Source: Cupriavidus sp.
Lineage (GTDB): Bacteria > Pseudomonadota > Gammaproteobacteria > Burkholderiales > Burkholderiaceae
Direction of reading: 5' to 3'
NCBI GenBank assembly: GCA_013362725.1
Contig: JABFVP010000331.1
Coordinates: 1-17,731 of the forward strand
Length of the DNA stretch: 17,731 nucleotides
Both the position numbers and the translations under genes were made by a program. Shown one piece after another: positions 6,054 to 12,473 of the stretch. The notes under the pieces are model-generated. The model saw only the letters and a program-made list of their open reading frames with translations. It made no database searches and was not told the origin of the DNA. The stretch's first letter is position 1. Every line of letters begins with the position of its first letter.

Positions 6054-7163
6054 TCAGTCGAACACCGGCGATTCCACGCCCAGCACCTTGTGCAGCTTCG
6101 GCGAGGTGGTGGTGTACTGCATGTGGATCTTCTTCTCGGGGAAGATATACGGCGCGGCACCGAACGCGGCCAGCGCGGCCTCGTGGAAGCCCGACAGGAT
6201 CAGTTTCTTCTTGCCGGGGTAGGTGTTGATATCGCCGACCGCGAAGATGCCTGGAATATTGGTCTGGAATTTCTCCGTGTCCACCTTGATCTGCTTGCGC
6301 TCCAGGTCCAGGCCCCATTCAGCGATCGGGCCCAGCTTGGGCGACAGCCCGAAGAACACCAGCAGGTCGTCGAGCGGCAGGCGGCGGGTCACGCCGTCGG
6401 CACCGGTCACCTTGATCTCGGTGAGCACGCCGTCCTTCTCTTCATAGCCGCTGATCTGGCCAACCAGGAACTGCATTTCCATCTGCTCGCACAATTCCTT
6501 CATCTTGGCGACCGACGCGGGCGCGGCGCGGAAGCCGTCGCGGCGGTGGATCATCACCACCGACTCGGCCTTGCCGACCAGGTCCAGGGTCCAGTCCAGC
6601 GCCGAGTCGCCGCCGCCGACGATCACCAGGTTGCGGCCGTGGAAGCGGCTCGGATCCTTGACGCGGTAGAACAGCTGCTTGCCGTCGAACTTGTCGATGC
6701 CATCGACCTTCAGCGTGCGCGGCTGGAACGAGCCCACGCCGGCGGCGATGAAGATGGTCTTGGTGATAAAGCGCGTGCCGAGCGAGGTCTCGACGAAAAA
6801 GCGGCCGTCGTCCCGGCGCTCGACCACGGCGACTTCCTGGCCCAGGTGGAAGGTGGGCTCGAACGGCTCGATCTGCTTGAGCAGGTTGTCGGTCAGTTCC
6901 TGGCCGGTGCAGCTGGGCACGGCCGGGATGTCGTAGATGGGCTTGTCCGGATACAGCTCGACGCACTGGCCGCCAACGACCTTCAGGGAATCGATGACGT
7001 GGGCCTTGATTTCGAGCAGGCCCAGTTCGAACACCTGGAACAGACCGACCGGGCCGGCACCGACGATCAGCGCGTCGATTTCCAGCGGCTGGCCGCCTGC
7101 GGGGCTGCCGCCCTCGACCCGCCTGGTCGTGTCGGCAACGGGATTTGGAATGCTCAAGTCCAT
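6054..7163 (-). CDS. Ferredoxin-NADP reductase, thioredoxin-reductase-like type
   Basis: A 369-residue two-domain flavoprotein that passes electrons between NADPH and ferredoxin. The FAD-binding loop is ALIVGAGPVGLF (31-42), then VVGGQCVELYP. The NADPH domain has IVGGGDSALD (181-190) and HRRDGFRA (206-213), whose arginines usually contact the 2'-phosphate. FAVGDINTYPGKKK near the C-terminus completes the FAD site. No redox CxxC pair lies between the domains, which separates it from thioredoxin reductase and fits the YumC-type reductases. The ATG at 7163 was chosen because AGGA precedes it by 7 bases and the Rossmann fold begins 30 residues later; the open frame continues upstream but overlaps fdxA. 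It follows fdxA by 86 bp, so the ferredoxin next door is the likely partner. Confidence 0.93.
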   Translation of the reverse strand: MDLSIPNPVADTTRRVEGGSPAGGQPLEIDALIVGAGPVGLFQVFELGLLEIKAHVIDSLKVVGGQCVELYPDKPIYDIPAVPSCTGQELTDNLLKQIEPFEPTFHLGQEVAVVERRDDGRFFVETSLGTRFITKTIFIAAGVGSFQPRTLKVDGIDKFDGKQLFYRVKDPSRFHGRNLVIVGGGDSALDWTLDLVGKAESVVMIHRRDGFRAAPASVAKMKELCEQMEMQFLVGQISGYEEKDGVLTEIKVTGADGVTRRLPLDDLLVFFGLSPKLGPIAEWGLDLERKQIKVDTEKFQTNIPGIFAVGDINTYPGKKKLILSGFHEAALAAFGAAPYIFPEKKIHMQYTTTSPKLHKVLGVESPVFD

Positions 7164-7184
7164 ATTCGTCCTGATACGTTGGTT

Positions 7185-7200
7185 GGGCACGCGGGTGCCC
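7185..7200 (-). repeat. Inverted repeat between fdxA and the reductase gene
   Basis: GGGCAC-GCGG-GTGCCC is a perfect 6-bp stem with a four-base loop, located about 20 bases before the reductase start. No T run follows, so it is not a standard terminator. It may be an RNA processing or stabilising hairpin that sets unequal expression of the two genes. Confidence 0.4.
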
Positions 7201-7249
7201 GGCATTGCGGAAAGCGCGTGGGGACGGCTTTCTTTGCTGCCCGGTGCGC

Positions 7250-7573
7250 TCAGCGCTCCAGGTACTGCTGCTTGTCGGTGGCGTCCTTCCATTCCTCGGC
7301 CTCGGCCAGCGGGGCCTTGGTCTTGGTGATGGAGGGCCAGTTGCGGGCCAGCTCGGCGTTCAGCTCGATGAACTGCTGCTGGTCGCCCGGCACGTCTTCC
7401 TCGGCGTAAATGGCGTTCACCGGGCACTCGGCCACGCACACGGCGCAGTCGATGCACTCATCCGGGTCGATGGCCAGGAAGTTGGGGCCTTCGCGGAAAC
7501 AATCGACCGGACACACGTCAACGCAGTCTGTGTAGCGGCAACGGATGCAGGATTCGGTGACAACGTGAGTCAT
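7250..7573 (-). CDS. fdxA: Seven-iron ferredoxin (FdxA, Azotobacter FdI type)
   Basis: A 107-residue soluble ferredoxin carrying one [3Fe-4S] and one [4Fe-4S] cluster. The cysteine spacing matches Azotobacter FdI: Cys9, Cys17 and Cys50 are predicted to hold the 3Fe cluster, and Cys21, Cys40, Cys43 and Cys46 the 4Fe cluster. Cys12 and Cys25 correspond to the extra cysteines of FdI. The C-terminal tail (QFIELNAELARNWPSITKTK...LER) is also the FdI type. The motifs CIRCRYTDCVDVCPVDCF and DECIDCAVCVAECP are easy to see. It is the first gene of a two-gene minus-strand unit with the NADP reductase. The ribosome site is weak. In FdI relatives the protein serves redox balance and oxidative-stress control; its exact partners here are unknown beyond the reductase. 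Confidence 0.97.
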   Translation of the reverse strand: MTHVVTESCIRCRYTDCVDVCPVDCFREGPNFLAIDPDECIDCAVCVAECPVNAIYAEEDVPGDQQQFIELNAELARNWPSITKTKAPLAEAEEWKDATDKQQYLER

Positions 7574-7754
7574 TTCGGTTCCAGGAAAACGGGTCGGCTT
7601 TTAATGGGAAAGTGTGGGGCCGCTTGTTGCCGGCGAGACGCGCCGCATCCATCACATGGGACTGCCGCGCGCCGCGGGGCAGCGTGGGCTGGGCGAGCGC
7701 CGGCCGAGGCCTTTCGGAAACCGATATTGTAGCCGAGCCTTCTGGCAAGGATAG

Positions 7755-7771
7755 CCGGTCTATATAGCCGG
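7755..7771. repeat. Palindromic element in the fdxA-pncB divergent region
   Basis: CCGG-T-CTATATAG-CCGG contains a perfect 8-bp palindrome, CTATATAG, between two CCGG arms. It sits in the AT-rich centre between divergent genes, a usual place for an operator. No known regulator site is recognised in it. Confidence 0.35.
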
Positions 7772-7821
7772 ATCAGATAGTTTTCTTATTTCTTTATGTA
7801 CTTTTGATTTAACGCATGGTG

Positions 7822-7848
7822 GGCGGCCAGCGTTTTTGTCTGGCCGCC
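7822..7848 (+). repeat. Strong inverted repeat in the pncB leader
   Basis: GGCGGCCAG-CGTTTTTGT-CTGGCCGCC has perfect 9-bp arms and a 9-base loop, about 90 bases before pncB. Its stability suggests an RNA hairpin in the leader. It lacks a following T run on the plus strand, so it is not a standard terminator in that direction. Confidence 0.55.
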
Positions 7849-7937
7849 GGCATGCCGCACGGCAGCACCTCGCCAGCCGGCAGCGTCAGACTTCAGGTAG
7901 CATGGCGTTCTGACCCGGCATCGCCGTCTGGCCCGTT

Positions 7938-9116
7938 ATGATCATCCAGTCCCTGCTCGACACCGACCTGTACAAATTCACGATGATGCAGGTGGTGCTG
8001 CATCAGTTCCCGCAGGCGCAAGTGGAATACCGCTTCAAGTGCCGCAACGCGGGCATCGATCTGACCCCGTATATCGACGAGATCCGCGCCGAGGTGGCGC
8101 ACCTGTGCCAGCTGCGCTTTACCGACGATGAGCTGGCCTACCTGCGCGGCCTGCGCTTCATCAAAAGCGATTTCGTCGATTTTCTCGGGCTGTTCCACCT
8201 GAACGAGAAATATGTCTCGGTGCGCCCGTCGTCGCAGGGCAACGGCGAGATCGAGATATCCATCACCGGTCCGTGGCTGCACACCATCCTGTTCGAAGTG
8301 CCGGTGCTCGCCATCGTCAATGAAGTGTATTTCCGCCGCACCCAGCCCCAGCCCGACCTGGCCGAAGGCCGCCGCCGGCTGGAAACCAAGCTGGCGCTGC
8401 TGAAGACGCCCGAGCTGAACGATTGCGTGATCGCCGACTACGGCACGCGCCGGCGTTTCTCGCGCGACTGGCAGGAAGAGGTGCTGCTGACCATGCGGCG
8501 CCTGCTGGGCCCGCAGCTGGCCGGCACCAGCAATGTCCACTTCGCGCGCCTGCACAATATGGTGCCGCTGGGCACGATGGCGCATGAATACCTGCAGGCG
8601 TGCCAGGCGCTGGGGCCCCGTCTGCGTGACTCGCAGGTGTTTGCGCTGGAGCGCTGGGCGCGCGAATACCGCGGCGACCTGGGTATCGCGCTGTCGGATA
8701 CCTATGGCTTCGACGCCTTCCTGCGCGACTTCGACCTGTATTTCTGCAAGCTCTTCGACGGCGTGCGCCACGATTCCGGCGATCCGGTGCTGTGGGGCGA
8801 GCGCATGGTGGCCCACTATGCCGCCAACCGCGTCGACCCGCGCACCAAGACGCTGATCTTCAGCGACAGCCTCGACATCCCGCGCGTGATCGAGCTGTAC
8901 CAGCGCTTCCACGGCCGCTGCCGGCTGGCCTTCGGCGTCGGCACCAACCTGACCAACGACCTCGGCTACACGCCGCTGCAGATCGTGCTGAAGATGGTGC
9001 GCTGTAACGGGCAGCCGGTGGCCAAGCTGTCGGACACGCCGGAAAAGACTATGTGCGACGATCCCGGCTACCTGGCCTACCTGCGCCAGGTGTACTCGGT
9101 GCAGCCCGCCGCGTAG
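7938..9116 (+). CDS. pncB: Nicotinate phosphoribosyltransferase
   Basis: A 392-residue enzyme of the NAD salvage (Preiss-Handler) pathway. It joins nicotinate and PRPP to give nicotinate mononucleotide, driven by ATP. The N-terminus IIQSLLDTDLYKFTMMQ is the family hallmark. VPLGTMAHEYLQA includes His216, which matches the histidine phosphorylated in the enterobacterial enzyme. LSDTYGFDAFLRDF and VRHDSGDP (276-283) form the phosphoribosyl and nicotinate site. The length is close to the normal 390-400. The ATG at 7938 fits the family start exactly, although there is no recognisable Shine-Dalgarno sequence before it (only GC-rich sequence and CCCGTT). It is probably expressed alone, or read into the downstream LUD-domain gene 84 bp away. 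Confidence 0.97.
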   Translation: MIIQSLLDTDLYKFTMMQVVLHQFPQAQVEYRFKCRNAGIDLTPYIDEIRAEVAHLCQLRFTDDELAYLRGLRFIKSDFVDFLGLFHLNEKYVSVRPSSQGNGEIEISITGPWLHTILFEVPVLAIVNEVYFRRTQPQPDLAEGRRRLETKLALLKTPELNDCVIADYGTRRRFSRDWQEEVLLTMRRLLGPQLAGTSNVHFARLHNMVPLGTMAHEYLQACQALGPRLRDSQVFALERWAREYRGDLGIALSDTYGFDAFLRDFDLYFCKLFDGVRHDSGDPVLWGERMVAHYAANRVDPRTKTLIFSDSLDIPRVIELYQRFHGRCRLAFGVGTNLTNDLGYTPLQIVLKMVRCNGQPVAKLSDTPEKTMCDDPGYLAYLRQVYSVQPAA

Positions 9117-9150
9117 CAGTCTTCGACACGGCGCGCCGCTGTATCGCCCC

Positions 9151-9156
9151 TATAAT
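9151..9156 (+). promoter_or_regulatory. -10 element upstream of the LutC-like gene
   Basis: A perfect TATAAT lies in the 84-bp gap after pncB, about 45 bases before the next start codon. No hexamer close to TTGACA is found at 16-18 bp spacing, so any promoter here would be weak or activator-dependent. Confidence 0.45.
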
Positions 9157-9200
9157 CGCCGCATCGCGCCCTTGCGCTTTGCCAACCCAACCCAGGCCCC

Positions 9201-9887
9201 ATGGAAACCAACGACGCCCGCGACCGCATCTTTGCCCGCATCCGTGCCGCCCAGGGCAGGCCGGCCCGGCCCAGTGCGGGAGAGCGCGGTGCCGTGGCCG
9301 ATTACCTGGCCCGCCACCCGCAGGGCCCGCGCCCGGCCGTCTCGCCCGATCTGGCCGAAGCCTTCCTGGCGCAGGCGCAGCGCATGGCCTCGAGCGTGGA
9401 CCGCGTCGCGACCCTGGCCGAGGTGCCCGCCGCGACGGTGCGCTATCTGGACAGCCTGGCTCTGGTGCGCCGCGCCGTCGCTTGGGATGAATTCGGTCCG
9501 TTGCCATGGCAGGACGCAGGGCTGGCGGTGGAGTGCCGCCCGCCGGTGCGCGATGCGGTGGCCGACCGCGAGCATGGCGACCTGGTCGGCATCACCGGCT
9601 GCTTCTGCGCGATTGCCGAGACCGGCTCGCTGATGCTGCTGTCCGGCCCCGCCACCTTCGCTTCGGCCGCGCTGTTGCCCGAGACCCATGTGGCGGTGGT
9701 GGCGCGCTCGCGCATCGTCGCCGGGCTGGAAGATGCCTTTGCGCTGGTGCGCAGCGAGTGCGGCCAGCTGCCGCGCGCCACCAACATCATCAGCGGTCCG
9801 TCGCGCACCGGCGATATCGAGCAGACCATCGTGCTGGGCGCCCACGGGCCGTACCGCGTGCATGTGATCCTGGTCGACTCGGCCTGA
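9201..9887 (+). CDS. LutC/YkgG (LUD domain) family protein
   Basis: A 228-residue protein with a C-terminal LUD domain. The diagnostic stretches are DLVGITGCFCAIAETGSLML (127-146) and RTGDIEQTIVLGAHGPYRVHVIL (202-224). The N-terminal third (RDRIFARIRAAQGR...) is the usual helical lead-in of the LutC group. LutC is the third protein of the LutABC L-lactate oxidation complex, where LutA and LutB carry the iron-sulfur clusters. Neither partner is in this window, so this copy is isolated. It may assist a partner elsewhere on the chromosome or have a separate role. Many relatives read GADFAIAETG where this one has two cysteines (134 and 136). The ATG at 9201 has only a weak AGG before it; TATAAT at 9151 may be its own promoter element. 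Confidence 0.9.
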   Translation: METNDARDRIFARIRAAQGRPARPSAGERGAVADYLARHPQGPRPAVSPDLAEAFLAQAQRMASSVDRVATLAEVPAATVRYLDSLALVRRAVAWDEFGPLPWQDAGLAVECRPPVRDAVADREHGDLVGITGCFCAIAETGSLMLLSGPATFASAALLPETHVAVVARSRIVAGLEDAFALVRSECGQLPRATNIISGPSRTGDIEQTIVLGAHGPYRVHVILVDSA

Positions 9888-9981
9888 TCCGCATGGCGCG
9901 AACCCGGCGCGCCGCAATCCGAAAATGCACGCCGCAAGGGGGAGCGCGGCAGTGCCTTGCATTACACTTGCAGGCTTGCCC

Positions 9982-9999
9982 GCGATGCCTTGGCATCGC
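9982..9999. repeat. 18-bp perfect palindrome upstream of the transporter gene
   Basis: GCGATGCC-TT-GGCATCGC has perfect 8-bp arms around two central bases. It lies about 45 bp before the transporter start codon and just after a TTGCATTACACTTG stretch. It could be a dimer operator or a leader hairpin. No known regulator motif is recognised. Confidence 0.5.
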
Positions 10000-10045
10000 A
10001 CACATGCGCCCATGACCGCTGCATTGTTCGAGGAGATCCTGCCTG

Positions 10046-11464
10046 ATGCGACGTGCCCCCGTGCTGTTGCCACTGCTGGCCATGCTGGCCGCCTTTCCCG
10101 CCGCAGGCCATGCCGCCGATCTCGACGGGGCGTCGCTGTCGCCGCTGTGGGGCCTGCCCTTTGCCGGCATCCTGCTGTCGATCGCGCTGTGGCCGCTGCT
10201 CGGGCCGAAGTTCTGGCACCACCATTACGGCAAGATCGCCGCCGGCTGGGGACTGCTGTTCCTGTTGCCGTTCGCGTTCGTGTTCGGCGCGCATGCCGCC
10301 GCCGCCAGCACCGTGCACGCGCTGCTGGCCGAGTACATTCCATTCATCGCGCTGATCACCACGCTCTATATCGTGGCCGGCGGCATCTGCGTGCGCGGCA
10401 ACCTGCACGGCACGCCGGGGCTCAATACCGGCCTCCTGGCGCTGGGCACGTTCCTGGCCAGCTTAATGGGCACCACCGGCGCCGCCATGCTGCTGATCCG
10501 GCCGCTGCTGCGCGCCAATGACAACCGCCGCCACGTGGCGCACGTGGTGGTGTTCTTCATCTTCCTGGTGGCCAACGCCGGCGGCTCGCTGACGCCGCTG
10601 GGCGACCCGCCGCTGTTCCTGGGCTTTCTGAAGGGCGTCGATTTCTTCTGGACCCTGCGCAACATCTTCCCGGAAACGGCCTTTGTCTGCGCGGCGCTGC
10701 TGCTGGTGTTCTATCTGGTCGACCGGCACTACTACCGCAACAAGGAAGAGCAGCTGTCGGTCGATCCCACCCCGGATTCGGGCGGCATCGCCATCGAAGG
10801 CAAGTTCAACTTCGTGCTGCTGCTGGCGGTGGTCAGCCTGGTGCTGATGAGCGGGCTGTGGAAGCCGGGGATCTCGTTCGACATCCTGGGCACCGAGGTG
10901 CCGTTGCAGGCCGCGGTGCGCGACGCGCTGCTGGTGGTTGTGGCGGTGGTGTCGCTGCTGCTCACGCCGCAAGCGGCGCGCGTCGGCAATGAATTCAACT
11001 GGGAACCCATCCTCGAGGTCGGCAAGTTGTTCGCCGGCATCTTCCTGACCATCATCCCGGTCATCGCCATGCTGAAGGCCGGTACCGGCGGCGCGTTCTC
11101 GGGCGTGATCCGCGCCGTCAGCGACGCCAACGGCCAGCCGGTCGACGGCATGTATTTCTGGGCCACCGGCATGCTGTCCTCCTTCCTCGACAACGCGCCG
11201 ACCTACCTGGTGTTCTTCAATACCGCCGGTGGCGACCCCGCCACGCTGATGACGCGCGATGCCTCGACGCTGGCCGCGATCTCGGCCGGCGCGGTGTTCA
11301 TGGGCGCCAACACCTATATTGGCAATGCGCCCAACCTGATGGTCAAGGCCATCGCCGAAAACCGCGGCGTGCGCATGCCGAGCTTCTTCGGCTACATGCT
11401 GTACTCCGGCATTTTCCTGATGCCGCTGTTCGTCATCATGACCTTCCTCTTCTTCCATATCTGA
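10046..11464 (+). CDS. Multi-spanning transporter, CitMHS/NhaD-like (ion transporter superfamily)
   Basis: A 472-residue inner-membrane protein with a signal-like first hydrophobic segment (5-24) followed by about ten or eleven hydrophobic helices. The two half-repeats typical of ion-transporter-superfamily carriers are visible: MGTTGAAML (141-149) with NAGGSLTPLGDPPLFLG (177-193) in the first half, and FLDNAPTYLVFF with MGANTYIGNAPNLM in the second. These resemble NhaD-type sodium/proton antiporters and the CitMHS citrate-metal carriers, so either cation exchange or organic-acid transport is possible. GAGGAGA ends about 9 bases before the ATG. The gene stops 4 bp before a D-2-hydroxyacid dehydrogenase, so the two are probably translated together, which favours an organic-acid substrate (inference). 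Confidence 0.88.
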   Translation: MRRAPVLLPLLAMLAAFPAAGHAADLDGASLSPLWGLPFAGILLSIALWPLLGPKFWHHHYGKIAAGWGLLFLLPFAFVFGAHAAAASTVHALLAEYIPFIALITTLYIVAGGICVRGNLHGTPGLNTGLLALGTFLASLMGTTGAAMLLIRPLLRANDNRRHVAHVVVFFIFLVANAGGSLTPLGDPPLFLGFLKGVDFFWTLRNIFPETAFVCAALLLVFYLVDRHYYRNKEEQLSVDPTPDSGGIAIEGKFNFVLLLAVVSLVLMSGLWKPGISFDILGTEVPLQAAVRDALLVVVAVVSLLLTPQAARVGNEFNWEPILEVGKLFAGIFLTIIPVIAMLKAGTGGAFSGVIRAVSDANGQPVDGMYFWATGMLSSFLDNAPTYLVFFNTAGGDPATLMTRDASTLAAISAGAVFMGANTYIGNAPNLMVKAIAENRGVRMPSFFGYMLYSGIFLMPLFVIMTFLFFHI

Positions 11465-11468
11465 TGCC

Positions 11469-12464
11469 ATGAAGCCGTCCGTCCTGGTCACCCGCGCCAT
11501 CTATCCCGAAGTCATCGCGCACCTGGCGCAGTATTTCGATGTCGACGACAACCAGCAGGACGCGGTGCTCGACGCCGCCGCGCTGAAGGCGCGGCTGGCC
11601 GGCAAGGCCGGCGTGCTGGCCAATGCCGCCGACCGCATCGACGCCGGCGTCGTTGCCGGGCTGCCGGCGCTGCGCGCGGTGTGCAACATGGCGGTCGGCT
11701 ACAACAACCTGGACCTGCCGGCGCTGACCGCCGCGGGCATCGTCGCCACCAATACGCCGGACGTGCTGACCGAGACCACCGCCGATTTCGGCTGGGCCCT
11801 GCTGATGGCGACCGCGCGCCGCGTCACCGAGGCCGAGCACTACCTGCGCGCCGGCAAGTGGCAGCGCTGGAGCTACGACATGCTGGTCGGCATGGATCTC
11901 TACGGCAGCACGCTGGGCATCCTGGGCATGGGCCGCATCGGCCAGGCGCTGGCGCGGCGTGCGGGCGGGTTTGGCATGAACGTGCTGTACCACAACCGCA
12001 GCCAGCTGCCGGCCGAGACCGAGCGCGCGCTCAACGCCCGCTATGTCGGCAAGGAAGACCTGCTGCGCCAGTCCGACCACCTGCTGCTGGTGCTGCCGTA
12101 CGGCCCGCAGAGCCACCATGCCATCGGCGCCGCCGAGCTGGCGCTGATGAAGCCCACCGCGACGCTGGTGAACCTGGCGCGCGGCGGCATCGTCGACGAC
12201 GCCGCGCTGGCGCAGGCGCTGCGCGACAAGCGCATCTTCGGCGCCGGCCTGGATGTGTTCGAGGGCGAGCCGTCGGTCCATCCGGACCTGCTGTCGGTGC
12301 CCAACGTCGTGCTGACGCCGCATATCGCCAGCGCGTCCGAGAAAACCCGCCGCGCCATGGCCATGCTCGCGGCCGACAACCTGATCGCTGCGCTCGACCA
12401 GGGCCCGCAGGCCGGCCATCCGCCCACCGTGATCAACCCCGAAGTGATGGCGCATCGCCGCTGA
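11469..12464 (+). CDS. D-2-hydroxyacid dehydrogenase (glyoxylate/hydroxypyruvate/2-ketogluconate reductase, GhrB-like)
   Basis: A 331-residue NAD(P)-dependent enzyme that reduces 2-keto acids to D-2-hydroxy acids. The nucleotide-binding loop GILGMGRIG is at 150-158. HNRSQ after the second strand (175-179) has Arg177 and Ser178, the pattern that favours NADPH. The catalytic triad is complete: Arg238 in NLARGG, Glu267 in FEGEP and His285 in TPHIAS. VGYNNLD and NTPDVLTETTADF are hallmarks of the glyoxylate/2-ketogluconate reductase group, so glyoxylate, hydroxypyruvate or 2-ketogluconate are the likely substrates. The ATG lies 4 bp past the transporter stop with no separate ribosome site, which suggests translational coupling. 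rmuC follows after 9 bp. Confidence 0.95.
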   Translation: MKPSVLVTRAIYPEVIAHLAQYFDVDDNQQDAVLDAAALKARLAGKAGVLANAADRIDAGVVAGLPALRAVCNMAVGYNNLDLPALTAAGIVATNTPDVLTETTADFGWALLMATARRVTEAEHYLRAGKWQRWSYDMLVGMDLYGSTLGILGMGRIGQALARRAGGFGMNVLYHNRSQLPAETERALNARYVGKEDLLRQSDHLLLVLPYGPQSHHAIGAAELALMKPTATLVNLARGGIVDDAALAQALRDKRIFGAGLDVFEGEPSVHPDLLSVPNVVLTPHIASASEKTRRAMAMLAADNLIAALDQGPQAGHPPTVINPEVMAHRR

Positions 12465-12473
12465 GGTTTTCGC

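Larger units (their letters stand above)
7574..7937. other. 364-bp divergent intergenic region between fdxA and pncB
   Basis: No gene is seen. The centre (about 7720-7815) is markedly AT-rich for this genome and should hold both promoters. A TACAAT on the minus strand (7726-7731) is a possible fdxA -10, without a good -35. CTATATAG inside CCGG repeats (7755-7771) and a 9-bp hairpin (7822-7848) are listed separately. No clear promoter could be chosen for pncB. Confidence 0.65.

Noticed and set aside
7164..7457. Longer N-terminus for the ferredoxin reductase
   Set aside because: It would overlap fdxA in another frame; the extra residues are Arg/Gly-rich and the ATG at 7163 has a good ribosome site.
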